Translations under genes and position numbers: made by a program | Assembly (NCBI RefSeq): GCF_016862995.1 | Contig: NZ_BOOA01000001.1 | Span: 213,018-277,017, forward strand | From: Acrocarpospora phusangensis | GTDB taxonomy: Bacteria > Actinomycetota > Actinomycetes > Streptosporangiales > Streptosporangiaceae | Reading direction: 5' to 3' | Length of the DNA: 64,000 nt | In this document: in pieces, positions 1 through 9,870 of the stretch | How positions within the stretch are numbered: position 1 is the stretch's first letter | Layout: each line of letters begins with the position of its first letter | The notes under the pieces: model-generated | The model's database searches: none | The model's input: the letters and a program-made list of their open reading frames with translations, nothing else | What the model was told of the DNA's origin: nothing

Positions 1-456
1 CTCGCTGCGGGAGGGCGCGGACGCGCTGGCGGCCACGCCGTTCTGGCAGACGCTCATCTCCCTGCAGGACGAGAACTTCCCGTTCGTGCTGGTCCTGGCG
101 TACGTGGTGCTGGCCCTGCCGTTCGCCTACCGGTCGCTGGACGCGGGCCTGCGCGCGATGGACGTGGTCACCCTGGTCGAGGCGGCCAGGAACCTGGGCG
201 CGTCCTGGCCGCAGGTGATGCTCCGGGTGATCATGCCCAACCTGCGGTCGGCGCTCGCCGGCGCCGCGTTCCTCACCCTGGCGCTGGTGCTCGGCGAGTA
301 CACCATCGCCGCGCTGCTCGGCTACCAGACGTTCCCGGTCTGGATCGTCACGATCTCCGGCAACGACGGGCAGCTGTCGGTGGCGCTCTCCATTCTCAGC
401 CTGACCCTCATCTGGCTGCTCCTGCTCACGCTCTCCCGGGCCGGAAGGAAGAAATC

Positions 457-460
<4 letters not shown>
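1..460 (+). CDS. ABC importer inner-membrane permease, C-terminal part (cut by window edge)
   Basis: The reading frame is open from base 2, so the true start lies before the window. About 152 residues remain. They are hydrophobic and carry the conserved cytoplasmic EAA loop (EAARNLGASWPQVMLRVIMPN), the coupling helix that docks on the ATPase in binding-protein-dependent importers. This is the PotB/PotC or PhnV type of permease (family knowledge). The stop overlaps the start of the downstream ATPase gene (ATGA), so the two form one translation-coupled operon. The substrate cannot be read from this fragment; polyamine, iron or aminophosphonate import are all possible. Confidence 0.85.
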
Positions 461-1518
<1,058 letters not shown>

Positions 1519-1528
1519 GTCATCACCA

Positions 1529-1560
1529 GGTGCCGGCCGCCGACAACGGCGGCCGGCACC
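1529..1560 (+). terminator. Strong hairpin terminator after the ABC importer operon
   Basis: A perfect 13-bp inverted repeat, GGTGCCGGCCGCC and GGCGGCCGGCACC, is separated by a six-base loop (GACAAC). It starts ten bases after the ATPase stop. There is no clear U-run, as is common in high-GC actinomycetes. Confidence 0.8.
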
Positions 1561-1785
1561 GCCATCCCCGGACACGAATCGCCTGACCAAACCCTCGCTC
1601 AGATCATGCGTCCCGAGAAAGACCGCTCCCGACGCCAGCGCGGCGAGAAGCGTCACCCCCGCTGACGGCGGCCGGCACCGCCATTCCCGGACGCCAATCA
1701 CGTGACCAGAATCTCGATCAGGACATGCGTCCCGGGAAGCGCCGTTCTTGGCGCCGGTGCGGCGAGCAGCGTCGCCTGCGTCAAC
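1548..1785. repeat. Two tandem copies of a 119-bp imperfect repeat
   Basis: The block beginning GGCGGCCGGCACCGCCAT at 1548 recurs at 1667, and a third partial start (GGCGCCGG) appears at 1786, again 119 bp later. By eye the two full copies are roughly 80% alike; CATGCGTCCCG and GCGGCGAG are shared landmarks. The first arm is also the right arm of the terminator, so the duplication includes half of that hairpin. No coding potential is convincing here. Confidence 0.75.
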
Positions 1786-1815
1786 GGCGCCGGATAACGG
1801 CGAGAAACCAGACTT

Positions 1816-2310
1816 TCAGTCGTCTTCGGCGAGGGTGTCGGTGGCTTCGCGGCCGGCGTCGGTGGTGCGGCGGAGGAAGCCGGCGAGGAGTTCGAGTTCC
1901 GTGTCGTCGTAGCCGGTGCAGATGCGCGCCATGGCGGCGTTCAGGCCCTGGTAGAGGTGGGCCAGTTCGCCGTCCCGGTCGGGCAGTGCCCGGACGGCGA
2001 CCGCGCGGCGGTCGGAGGCCTCGGGGGCGCGCTCGCGGACCACCCAGCCGTCGCGCTGGAGTCGGTCGATGATGCCGGTCACCGTGGCCGGGTGGAGACC
2101 GGCCCGGCGCGCGAGGGCGCTCGGGCTGAGCGGGCCGTGCCGGGTGATCAGGTCGAGGCAGTCGAGGTCCACGTCCTTGAGCCCGGCGTGCAGGCCGACG
2201 TGGTGGCTGAGCAGCGACAACTGGTTGCCGAGCTCGCGGAGCGACTCCTGGATCTCCCCAGTCAGCCGCCGCCGATGGCGAACCGCGACCTCAGATGATA
2301 CGGAATCCAT
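1816..2310 (-). CDS. MarR-family transcriptional regulator
   Basis: This 164-residue protein has the MarR length and a central winged helix-turn-helix (LDLITRHGPLSPSALARRAG, then HPATVTGIIDRLQRDGWVVRE), followed by the DRRAVAVRAL wing and a C-terminal dimerisation helix. MarR proteins are usually local repressors released by small aromatic or toxic ligands. No partner gene is adjacent on the same strand. Short dyads just upstream (2326-2340) could be its operator. The ligand is unknown. Confidence 0.9.
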   Translation of the reverse strand: MDSVSSEVAVRHRRRLTGEIQESLRELGNQLSLLSHHVGLHAGLKDVDLDCLDLITRHGPLSPSALARRAGLHPATVTGIIDRLQRDGWVVRERAPEASDRRAVAVRALPDRDGELAHLYQGLNAAMARICTGYDDTELELLAGFLRRTTDAGREATDTLAEDD

Positions 2311-2769
2311 ATGTTACGGCCCTCGTGTCGTATGACATACAGCGAAAAGGGTATCGCTCCACGGAGGGCACCGGCCAGACTCATGATCCACGGCGCCTAC
2401 CGGCGGGAACCCCGGACGATCACGCGGAATCCGAGATCGGGAAACGCCCCTCAAGACCCCCGAGACGCCGCCACACAAAACCTTTATGTCGGCATTTGTC
2501 GGATATTTCGGACGCCAAGAACATTGCTGCCGCCTGTTGGAAAGGACCACTCTGAATATTTTTTCGGTGGTAAGTGGCCTCTTGACCTCACTCAGAGGCG
2601 ACGCCAAGGTATTAGCGTTACCCGTCGCGCGCCCTCCGGCGCCTCGTTGATCTTCCCGCTGGTCGACGTCCGGGGAATTCACTGATCACCTTGGTGCGTG
2701 TCCCAGCTGCCCATTTGATGGCAACGCCCACACGCATGCCGGATATGTCGTGCTATGAAAGGGCCCTCC
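2311..2769. other. Divergent intergenic region between marR-like gene and membrane-protein gene
   Basis: This 459-bp stretch is clearly less GC-rich than its surroundings. Immediately upstream of the MarR start it contains overlapping short dyads: TGTC-GTAT-GACA (2326-2337) and GTATG-A-CATAC (2330-2340), plausible MarR half-sites. Short open frames run through on both strands, but none has a convincing ribosome-binding site or actinomycete codon bias. I see no gene here. Confidence 0.5.
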
Positions 2770-3552
2770 GTGAACCCGCAAAACCCTCAGTACCCACAAA
2801 ACCCGCAGTACCCGCAGAATCCCCAGTACCCCCAGAATCCGCAGTACCCGCAGCAGCAGTACCCGTCCGAACAGCCCACCGTCCGCTACCAGCCGGGCCA
2901 GCCCACCCAGCCCGGCCAGCAGCAGGGCCAGTACCCCGGCCAGCAACAACCCCAGTACGGCCAGCAGCCCCAGTACGGCCAGCAAGGCCAGCACCCGGGC
3001 CAGCAGGGCCAGTACCCGGGCCAGCAGCCCGGCTACCCTCCGCAGCAGGGCTACCAGCAGAACCCCGGCCACGCGGGCATGCCCCAGGCCCCGCAGAAGA
3101 CCCCGGTGACGCTCACGATCACCCTCATCGGCGCCCTGGTCGTGGCCCTGGCCAACCTGGTGAACGGCGTCATCTACCTGGTCTCCGGCGAGGACCTGCT
3201 GATCGAGCAGGCCAAGTCGCTGGGCCTCAGCGAGGAGCTGGTGCAGCTGGCGCTGGAGTCGGTGGACACCTCCATCGTGACGACCCGCGGCGTCATCTTC
3301 CTCGTCACCGGCCTCATCGTCGGCCTGCTGGCACTGGCGCTGCGCTCCGCCGCGACATGGGCCCGCGTGGTGCTGACCCTGTTCGCCCTCGGCTCGCTGC
3401 TGACCATGCTGATCGCCCTGAACGACAACCTCAGCTCCCTCATCGTGCTCCTCGCCTTCGCGAGCGGCCTGGCCGCGCTGACCGTCCTCATCACGATCTG
3501 GCTGCCCCCGACCAACCGGTACGCGAAGTACCGCAAGATGTCGGGCGCCTGA
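2770..3552 (+). CDS. Membrane protein with Pro/Gln/Tyr-rich repetitive N-terminus
   Basis: About 260 residues. The first 105 or so are low-complexity: a run of NPQYPQ units followed by GQ(Q)GQYPGQQ units. The rest holds about four hydrophobic segments (for example VTLTITLIGALVVALANLV and GVIFLVTGLIVGLLALAL). I chose GTG at 2770 because GAAAGGG lies seven bases before it; an in-frame ATG at 2755 has no ribosome-binding site. Pro/Gln-rich cytoplasmic tails on small membrane proteins are common in actinomycetes; function is unknown. A hairpin terminator follows. Confidence 0.8.
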   Translation: MNPQNPQYPQNPQYPQNPQYPQNPQYPQQQYPSEQPTVRYQPGQPTQPGQQQGQYPGQQQPQYGQQPQYGQQGQHPGQQGQYPGQQPGYPPQQGYQQNPGHAGMPQAPQKTPVTLTITLIGALVVALANLVNGVIYLVSGEDLLIEQAKSLGLSEELVQLALESVDTSIVTTRGVIFLVTGLIVGLLALALRSAATWARVVLTLFALGSLLTMLIALNDNLSSLIVLLAFASGLAALTVLITIWLPPTNRYAKYRKMSGA

Positions 3553-3571
3553 GCCTGGCGCCCTGACCGGC

Positions 3572-3600
3572 CGCCGCGGCATGCCCGCCATGCCGCGGCG
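3572..3600 (+). terminator. Hairpin terminator after the Pro/Gln-rich membrane protein
   Basis: A perfect 12-bp inverted repeat (CGCCGCGGCATG and CATGCCGCGGCG) with a five-base loop, 19 bases after the stop codon. Confidence 0.75.
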
Positions 3601-3603
3601 ACA

Positions 3604-3720
3604 GGACCGCGATCCAACGCGACCGCGATGCAACTGACCGCGATCCAACGCGACCGCGATCCAATGGGACCGCGATGCAAGTGACCGCGATGCAAGTGAC
3701 CGCGAGGAATGGGATCGCGG
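3604..3720. repeat. Seven tandem 15-16-bp repeats, core GACCGCGAT(C/G)CAA
   Basis: Seven near-identical units follow one another with a 15 or 16-bp period, alternating between endings such as CAACGC, CAACT, CAATGG and CAAGT; the last is degenerate (GACCGCGAGGAATGG). The array fills the space between a terminator and the cellulase promoter. It is too short-period and spacer-free to be a CRISPR. It may be replication-slippage DNA or a protein-binding array. Confidence 0.8.
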
Positions 3721-3880
3721 CGCAAGGTCGGCGGTGAAATGTTCATCCACGATCGCGAGCCGACGCCGCGACCCGGCCGGACCACCCGCCCGACCTGCGG
3801 CTGAAGACCGGCGGCCACCCCGGGCCAGGACAGGACCGGGGGATGTCTTCTCGGCGGTCACGAGTTCCCCTAGCCTCGCG

Positions 3881-3894
3881 CGGGAGCGCTCCCA
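3881..3894. promoter_or_regulatory. CebR/CelR-type operator upstream of the cellulase
   Basis: The sequence CGGGAGCGCTCCCA differs by one base from the TGGGAGCGCTCCCA palindrome bound by the LacI-family cellulose-utilisation repressors CebR (Streptomyces) and CelR (Thermobifida). It lies 32 bp before the GH9 start, where a repressor would block transcription. A second, perfect site is at 63593-63612. Confidence 0.8.
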
Positions 3895-3926
3895 CATTCC
3901 TCCCACGCGATCCTGGAAGGACCGTC

Positions 3927-6900
3927 GTGACCCGATCGCCTGGTCGGCGCCTGCACGCGTTCGTCGCGGGCTGTGCGGCCGCCGTACTCACCTTCACCGG
4001 CCTGACGGCCTCCTCGGCGCACGCCGAGATCATCGAGCACATCGACAACGGCACGTTCGACAGCGGCACCACCCCGTGGTGGTCCACCGGGAACACCCCG
4101 ATCTCGGCCGTGGACGGCGAACTGTGCGCGCAGGTGCCCGGGGGCACCGCCAACCCCTGGGACGCCAGTCTCGGCCACAACGACATCACGCTGGCCGACG
4201 GCGACCCGTACACACTGACCTTCACGGCCTCCGCCAGCGCGCCGGTGACGGTGCGGGCGAACGTGCAGCTGAACGAGGCGCCGTTCAGCACCGCGATCTC
4301 CCGCGAGGTGGCCCTCACCACCACGCCGCAGACCTTCAGCTACGAGTTCGACAGCGCCCTGGACTCGGCCAACGGCACCTTCACCTTCCAGCTGGGCGGC
4401 GGCGCCTCGGCGTTCACGTTCTGCCTGGACGACGTCTCACTGACCAGCGACACCGACGCGGAGCCGCCCGCCGGCGGCCCGGAGCAGCTGGAGAACGGCG
4501 GCTTCGACGACGGTCTGGCCGGCTGGTTCACCTACGGCACCAACGCCACCAGCACCGCGGACGGGCGGCTGTGCACCACCGTCCCGGCCGGTCTGGCCAA
4601 TCCGTGGGACGCCGGCATCGGGCAGAACGACGTGCCCCTCGTCAACGGCGCCAGCTACACCTTCTCGTTCGAGGCGTCCGCCTCGCCCGGCTCCTCGGTC
4701 AACGCCAACGTGCAGCTCGGCGACGCGCCGTTCACCTCCTTCTTCGGGCGTACGGTGCCGCTGACCGAGCAGACCCAGACCTTCGAGTACACCTTCACCG
4801 CGAGCGCGGACACCGAGCGGGCCCAGGTGGTCTTCCACGTGGGCGCCAACGCGGCCGAGTACCGGCTGTGCGTGGACGAGGTGTCGCTGCGCGGTGGCGA
4901 GGAGGAACCGCCGTACGTGCCGGACACCGGGCCGCGGGTCCGGGTGAACCAGGTCGGCTACCTGCCGCACGGCCCGAAGAACGCCACCGTGGTGACGGAC
5001 GCCGTCGCGGCCCTGCCGTGGCAGCTCAAGAACGGCAGCGGCACCGTACTGGCCAGCGGGAACAGCACGCCGCGCGGCGTCGACCAGGCGTCGGGCCAGA
5101 ACGTGCACACGATCGACTTCAGCTCCTACACGGGCACGGGGACCGGCCTCACGCTGGTCGCCGACGACCAGACCAGCTATCCGTTCGACATCTCCGCCGA
5201 CGTCTACGACCAGCTGCGCTCCGACTCGCTCCAGTTCTTCGCGATCCAGCGCAGCGGCATCGCCATCGACGGCGCGCTGTTCGGCGCGCAGTACGCGCGA
5301 CCGGCCGGCCACCTGGGCGTCGCGCCCAACCAGGGCGACACCGACGTGCCCTGCCAGCCGGGCGTCTGCGACTATCGCCTGGACGTGCGCGGCGGCTGGT
5401 ACGACGCGGGCGACCACGGCAAGTACGTCGTCAACGGCGGCATCGCGGCCTACCAGCTGCTCAACACCTTCGAGCGGACCAAGACCGCGATCACCGGCTT
5501 CGGCGGCGCGGAGCTGGGCGACAGCACGCTGCGGGTGCCCGAGCGCGGCAACGGCGTGCCGGACGTCCTGGACGAGGCCCGCTGGGAGCTGGAGTTCCTG
5601 ATGCGGATGCAGGTGCCGGTCGGCAAGCCGCTGGCGGGCATGGCGCACCACAAGATGCACGACCAGAACTGGACCGGCCTGCCCCTGCAGCCGGAGGACG
5701 ACCCGCAGCTGCGCGAGCTGCACCCGCCGTCCACGGCGGCCACCCTCAACCTGGCGGCCACGGCCGCGCAGTGCGCCCGCCTGTTCGCCCGTTACGACGC
5801 CGCGTTCGCGGCCAAGTGCCTGACCTCGGCCAAGCGCGCCTGGACGGCCGCCAAGGCCAACCCGGCCAGGTACGCCGACCCGAACGACGGCAACGGCGGC
5901 GGCTCCTACAGCGACGGCGACGTGAGCGACGAGTTCTACTGGGCGGCGGCCGAGCTGTACCTGACCACCGGGGAGGCGGCCTACCTGACGGAGTTGCGGG
6001 CCTCGCCGCACCACACCGGCAACGTGTTCACCCAGACCGGCTTCGGCTGGCCGGCCACGGCGGCGCTGGGCCGGATGGACCTGGCCACCGTCCCGAGCGA
6101 GCTGCCCGCCGCGGAGCGCCAGCAGATCCGCCAGTCGGTGGCGACGGCCGCGGACGCGTACCTGGCCACGCTGGCCACCCAGGCGTACGGGCTGCCGCTG
6201 CCGGGCGGCGCGAACAACTACTTCTGGGGCTCCAACAGCAACATCATCAACAACGTGATCGTGCTGGCCACCGCGTACGACCTGACCAGGGACCGCAAGT
6301 ACCAGGCCGGGGCCCTCCAGGGGATGGACTACATCTTCGGCAGGAACGCGCTCAACCACTCCTACGTCACCGGCTGGGGGGAGAAGAACCCGCAGAACCA
6401 GCACAGCCGGATCTTCGGCCACCAGCTCGACGAGACCCTGCCCAATCCCCCGGCGGGTTCGATCGCGGGCGGCGCCAACGCCAGCCTGGACGATCCGTAC
6501 GCGTCGGGTCTGCTGTCGGGGTGCCGGCCGCAGTTTTGCTACGTGGACCACATCGAGTCGTACGCGACCAACGAGGTGGCCATCAACTGGAACTCGGCGC
6601 TCGGCTGGATCGCGTCGGCGCTGGCCGACCAGGGTGACGGCCGGGCTCCGGCGGCCGGGTCCTGCCGGGTGGACTACGTCCGGCACGGGCAGTGGGCCGG
6701 CGGGTTCACCTCGCAGGCCACGATCACCAACACCGGGACGACGCCGATCGACGGCTGGACGCTGCGGTGGGCGTGGATCGGCGACCAGAAGGTCACCGAC
6801 CACTGGCTGACCTCGATCACGCAGACCGGGGCGTCGGTGGCGGCTGCCAACCTCAGCCACAACAAGAAGATCATGCCGGGCAGCACGGTCACGTTCGGCT

Positions 6901-6974
6901 TCCTCGGCGACAGCGCCGGCGGGGCGAACCCGACTCCCGGCCTGTTCACGCTGAACGGGAAGGCCTGCGCCTAG
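3927..6974 (+). CDS. Secreted multidomain GH9 endoglucanase (CBM4/9 x2 - Ig-like - GH9 - CBM2)
   Basis: A 1015-residue secreted cellulase. A signal peptide (residues 1 to about 32, ending SSAHA) is followed by two similar CBM4/9-like cellulose-binding domains (about 33-170 and 180-330), an Ig-like CelD_N domain (about 355-440), the GH9 catalytic domain (about 455-890; [13 protein letters not shown] carries the catalytic Asp region and the [13 protein letters not shown] segment the acid Glu) and a C-terminal CBM2 (about 905-1015, starting after a Gly/Ala linker). I chose GTG at 3927 because GGAAGGA precedes it and it leads straight into the signal peptide. A CebR-type operator sits just upstream, implying induction by cello-oligosaccharides. 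Confidence 0.93.
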   Translation: MTRSPGRRLHAFVAGCAAAVLTFTGLTASSAHAEIIEHIDNGTFDSGTTPWWSTGNTPISAVDGELCAQVPGGTANPWDASLGHNDITLADGDPYTLTFTASASAPVTVRANVQLNEAPFSTAISREVALTTTPQTFSYEFDSALDSANGTFTFQLGGGASAFTFCLDDVSLTSDTDAEPPAGGPEQLENGGFDDGLAGWFTYGTNATSTADGRLCTTVPAGLANPWDAGIGQNDVPLVNGASYTFSFEASASPGSSVNANVQLGDAPFTSFFGRTVPLTEQTQTFEYTFTASADTERAQVVFHVGANAAEYRLCVDEVSLRGGEEEPPYVPDTGPRVRVNQVGYLPHGPKNATVVTDAVAALPWQLKNGSGTVLASGNSTPRGVDQASGQNVHTIDFSSYTGTGTGLTLVADDQTSYPFDISADVYDQLRSDSLQFFAIQRSGIAIDGALFGAQYARPAGHLGVAPNQGDTDVPCQPGVCDYRLDVRGGWYDAGDHGKYVVNGGIAAYQLLNTFERTKTAITGFGGAELGDSTLRVPERGNGVPDVLDEARWELEFLMRMQVPVGKPLAGMAHHKMHDQNWTGLPLQPEDDPQLRELHPPSTAATLNLAATAAQCARLFARYDAAFAAKCLTSAKRAWTAAKANPARYADPNDGNGGGSYSDGDVSDEFYWAAAELYLTTGEAAYLTELRASPHHTGNVFTQTGFGWPATAALGRMDLATVPSELPAAERQQIRQSVATAADAYLATLATQAYGLPLPGGANNYFWGSNSNIINNVIVLATAYDLTRDRKYQAGALQGMDYIFGRNALNHSYVTGWGEKNPQNQHSRIFGHQLDETLPNPPAGSIAGGANASLDDPYASGLLSGCRPQFCYVDHIESYATNEVAINWNSALGWIASALADQGDGRAPAAGSCRVDYVRHGQWAGGFTSQATITNTGTTPIDGWTLRWAWIGDQKVTDHWLTSITQTGASVAAANLSHNKKIMPGSTVTFGFLGDSAGGANPTPGLFTLNGKACA

Positions 6975-6986
6975 CGCTCGCCGTCA

Positions 6987-7020
6987 CACGGCCGCGTCGT
7001 CTCAGGACGGCGCGGCCGTG
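6987..7020 (+). terminator. Hairpin terminator after the GH9 cellulase
   Basis: A 15-bp stem (CACGGCCGCGTCGTC with GACGGCGCGGCCGTG, one G-U pair) closes a TCAG loop, 12 bases after the stop. Confidence 0.75.
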
Positions 7021-7030
7021 CCCATTCGTC

Positions 7031-7065
7031 CCGAAATATTTCGGTCACAATCCGAGATATATCGG
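7031..7065. promoter_or_regulatory. Paired 14-bp palindromic sites, probable operator
   Basis: A perfect palindrome CCGAAATATTTCGG (7031-7044) and a near-palindrome CCGAGATATATCGG (7052-7065) start exactly 21 bp apart, two helical turns, and share the form CCGA-N-ATAT-N-TCGG. They lie just before a candidate promoter for the condensation-domain gene. The binding protein is unknown. Confidence 0.5.
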
Positions 7066-7073
7066 GCACTTGC

Positions 7074-7102
7074 TTGTCTGCGTTCTTGTGCGTGACTAGT
7101 CT
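7074..7102 (+). promoter_or_regulatory. Candidate sigma-70-type promoter for the condensation-domain gene
   Basis: TTGTCT (7074-7079) and TAGTCT (7097-7102) are separated by 17 bp, about 150 bp upstream of the start codon. This is a consensus-based guess only. Confidence 0.35.
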
Positions 7103-7253
7103 CACAAAGAGCAAATAGCACGGCGAAAGACGCCCCGGATGTAGCGAGGTTTACGAAAGTTTTCGAACGAATCCCGCATCCTCCGGTGGTCGGCGGCGCC
7201 CTTCCTGCCCCTGGTCGGCGGAGGCAGGCGGGCGCTGCGGCGAAGGAGCGGCC

Positions 7254-9002
7254 GTGCACAGCAAGATCCCGGTGGAACTGGCCGGGTTCCCGGCCCGCGA
7301 GGTCACGTTCGAGGCGAAGACCGAGGTCGCCCAGGGCCCCTTGACCTGGGCCCAGCAGCACATGTCCGCGCTGATGGAGCAGCTCGGCCCGGACACCAGC
7401 AGCGTCAACCTCCGCTTCACCTGGGCGCTGCGGCGCGGGATCGGCGAGCGGGAGGTGCTGGAGGCGCTCGGCGCGCTCCTGACCGGCTTCGACGCGCTGC
7501 GCACCGTGTACGTGCCGCCGCCGTGCGGGCCCGCCCAGCGGGTGCTGCGCGAGGGCGTGCTGACGGTGCCGGTCGTGGCGGCCGGGAAGGCGGCCACGGC
7601 GGCGGCGGAGGCGGCCGCGGCGATGTGGGCGCTGCCGTTCGACGTGAGCGGCGAGTGGCCGATCCGGTTCGCGCTGGTCACCTCGGACGGCGAGCCGAAG
7701 CAGCTGGTGGTGGTCGCGTCCCACCTGGTGCTGGACCAGACCGGCGGGCACTGGGTGCGCCATCACCTGCGGGGGCTGCTGGCGCACCCGCCCGCCCTGG
7801 CCCAGCCGCTGACGTCGTCCCAGGTGCCGGACAGCGCGCACCGCCCGCTGGACGAGGCCGAGTGGGAGAAGTCGGACGCGGGACGGCGGCACGGCGAGCG
7901 GGCGGTGCGGTTCCACGCGGAGACGTACCGGATGATGCCGCAGACGATGCTGCCGCGCCGGGAGACTCCCGGCGAGGGGCCGCGCTGGCGGTATCTCCAG
8001 TTCGACTCGCCCGCGCTGTCGGCGGCGGTGGCGGCGCTGTCCGCCCGGCTGGACGTGAGCCCGGCCGGCGTGCTGTTCGCGGGGATCAGCGCGGTGGCCG
8101 GGCACGTCAGCGCCCTGGACCGGTCCTTCCTGCAGCTGACCGTGGGCAACAGGATCGCCCCGAGGACCCGCTTCGCGGTCGGCATGCACACGCAGGACGT
8201 ACCGGTCTGCGTGGAGTTATCGGATATATCGGTGGCTGATCTGATCCGGCGGTCGGGGACGGCGCTCACGCGGGCGGCGCGGTTCGGGCCGCATCCGCCC
8301 GGCGAGCTGGCCGAGCGGCGGCGCGAGATCGAGCACCGGCGCGGCGTCTCGTTCGACCTGTCCTGCTGGCTCAACTACCGCCAGCTGGGGCCGCCCCGGG
8401 CCGCCGGCCTGGGCAGGATCGGACCGGCCGCGCTGGAGCGCACCGTCTGGCGATGGCTGGAGGGCCTGGACAGCAGCACGAGCAGTTACTTCGTCTTCGC
8501 CGACGACGCGGGCGACCTGCTCAGGCTCACGCTGCTGCTGGACTCGGCCCTCCTGCCCCCGGAGGAGGCGCTGGCCTGGCTGCGCGGGGTGGAACGCCTG
8601 CTCTGCGCAGCCACCACGACCGAGATGGGGACCGGCGAGGTCGGCGAGCACACCGGTCTCGAACCGGCCCGCAGGGACGCCGATTGGCGCCTCACCGAGG
8701 CGGGCTGGGCCCACCTGCCCAGCGTCGCCGACCTGGTCAGAGACGCGACCGGAGCCCGAACCGCCGACGTCGCCGTGCACGACGGGGAACTCGTCGCGAC
8801 CCTGACAGGCTCCCGCTGGACCGACCCGCGGAAAGTCCACGCCGCCTGCGTGGACGCGCTGCCCGGCGTACGGGTCGCCGTCGCCCCCCACCGGTACGTC
8901 ATACGCGCCGATGCCCCCGGTCCAGGCGCGAACGTCCTGGCCGAGGGCACCGGGCGGCTCGAAGAGGATCACTTCGGCCGGGACTTCAGCGGAGTCAGCT
9001 GA
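7254..9002 (+). CDS. Stand-alone NRPS condensation-domain-like acyltransferase
   Basis: This 582-residue protein has the two-lobed condensation-domain layout without adenylation or carrier domains. The HHxxxDG motif reads S156-H157-LVL-D161-Q162: the first His and the Gly are changed, but the catalytic second His and the structural Asp remain, so activity is plausible. A later segment (QLTVGNRI, then FAVGMHTQDVPVCVEL) matches the latch region. About 110 residues at the C-terminus lie outside the usual domain. Free-standing condensation enzymes such as SgcC5 join peripheral groups to the enediyne core by ester or amide bonds. This gene is about 7 kb outside the clear cluster, so a link is only possible. 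GTG at 7254 follows GAAGGAGCG. The 3' end overlaps the convergent neighbour by eight bases. Confidence 0.75.
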   Translation: MHSKIPVELAGFPAREVTFEAKTEVAQGPLTWAQQHMSALMEQLGPDTSSVNLRFTWALRRGIGEREVLEALGALLTGFDALRTVYVPPPCGPAQRVLREGVLTVPVVAAGKAATAAAEAAAAMWALPFDVSGEWPIRFALVTSDGEPKQLVVVASHLVLDQTGGHWVRHHLRGLLAHPPALAQPLTSSQVPDSAHRPLDEAEWEKSDAGRRHGERAVRFHAETYRMMPQTMLPRRETPGEGPRWRYLQFDSPALSAAVAALSARLDVSPAGVLFAGISAVAGHVSALDRSFLQLTVGNRIAPRTRFAVGMHTQDVPVCVELSDISVADLIRRSGTALTRAARFGPHPPGELAERRREIEHRRGVSFDLSCWLNYRQLGPPRAAGLGRIGPAALERTVWRWLEGLDSSTSSYFVFADDAGDLLRLTLLLDSALLPPEEALAWLRGVERLLCAATTTEMGTGEVGEHTGLEPARRDADWRLTEAGWAHLPSVADLVRDATGARTADVAVHDGELVATLTGSRWTDPRKVHAACVDALPGVRVAVAPHRYVIRADAPGPGANVLAEGTGRLEEDHFGRDFSGVS

Positions 9003-9786
9003 ACTGCCCCGGCCGGCGACCGTCCCCGGCCGGGCCGCGGTACGCCTGCGCGATGTCCATCCAGCGGTCGGCCTCCGCGCCCTCGGCCGCCAGGTCCAGG
9101 TCGTCCCGGTGCCGCCGCCGGGTCACCAGCAGGCAGAAGTCCGCCGCCGACCCCGTGACCCGGTTCGCCGCGTCCTCGGGCCCGAACGTCCACAGCGCCC
9201 CGGAAGGCCCGCTGAGCTCGAACCGGAACTCCGTCTCCGGCGGGGTGAGCCCGCGCGCCAGGTAGCCGAACGTCCAGGTCCTGATGGCGAACGCCACGAT
9301 GAGCTGGATCCGGTCGGTACGCTCCGGCTTGATGCCCAGCGCGTCCGCGATGTCCTGACCGTGACCGAACAGCTCCATCATGCCCGCCATGCCGAGCACG
9401 GCCGGGGGCAGCGGGTTGACCAGCCAGGGCACCATCTGGTCCGGCGGCGCGGCGGCCAGCGCCCGGATGGCGCCGTCCCGCTCGGCCCGCCACCGGGTGA
9501 GCAGCACGGCGGGCGGCTCGGCCAGGTAGCCCGCCATGGCGTGCCGGACGTTGGCGTCGAAGTCGGGCGACAGCGTGGCCGCCAGCGCCGCGAACTTCTG
9601 CCCGTCGGAGGCGGCGAGGCCCGCCATCCGGAAGGTGGCCGACAGGTGCGCGATCTGGTGCGCGATCGTCCAGCCGGGCGAGGGCGTCTCCAGCGCCCAC
9701 TTGGCGGCGGGCAGGTCGGCCACCATGCGGTCCACGTCCTCGCCGTCGGCGGTGAGCGCGGCGGTCACAAGTCTCAGGTCGGTCAT
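8995..9786 (-). CDS. TIGR03084-type DinB/mycothiol-dependent isomerase-fold protein
   Basis: 263 residues. The N-terminal half contains the DinB/maleylpyruvate-isomerase pattern, with PSPGWTIAHQIAHLSAT providing the first metal-ligand His and MELFGHGQDIADALG a later His. These are the signatures of the actinobacterial TIGR03084 family, metal-binding four-helix proteins often tied to mycothiol chemistry (family knowledge). Its substrate is unknown. I started it at ATG 9786 because the upstream extension is not conserved-looking. It converges on, and overlaps by eight bases, the condensation-domain gene. Confidence 0.8.
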   Translation of the reverse strand: MTDLRLVTAALTADGEDVDRMVADLPAAKWALETPSPGWTIAHQIAHLSATFRMAGLAASDGQKFAALAATLSPDFDANVRHAMAGYLAEPPAVLLTRWRAERDGAIRALAAAPPDQMVPWLVNPLPPAVLGMAGMMELFGHGQDIADALGIKPERTDRIQLIVAFAIRTWTFGYLARGLTPPETEFRFELSGPSGALWTFGPEDAANRVTGSAADFCLLVTRRRHRDDLDLAAEGAEADRWMDIAQAYRGPAGDGRRPGQFS

Positions 9787-9870
9787 TGCCGGTGTCCTCT
9801 CGCGTCGCAAGACCCGTCCGTCTCATGGTCACGAGAGGCCTGCCGCTGTCGCACCTTTTGTCTTGCGCAC

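Noticed and set aside
3604..3720. A CRISPR array
   Set aside because: Units of 15-16 bp follow one another without unique spacers, and no cas gene is present.
3734..6637. A 967-codon plus-strand frame inside the cellulase gene
   Set aside because: Arg/Pro/Gly-rich shadow; the GH9 frame carries a signal peptide, catalytic motifs and binding domains.
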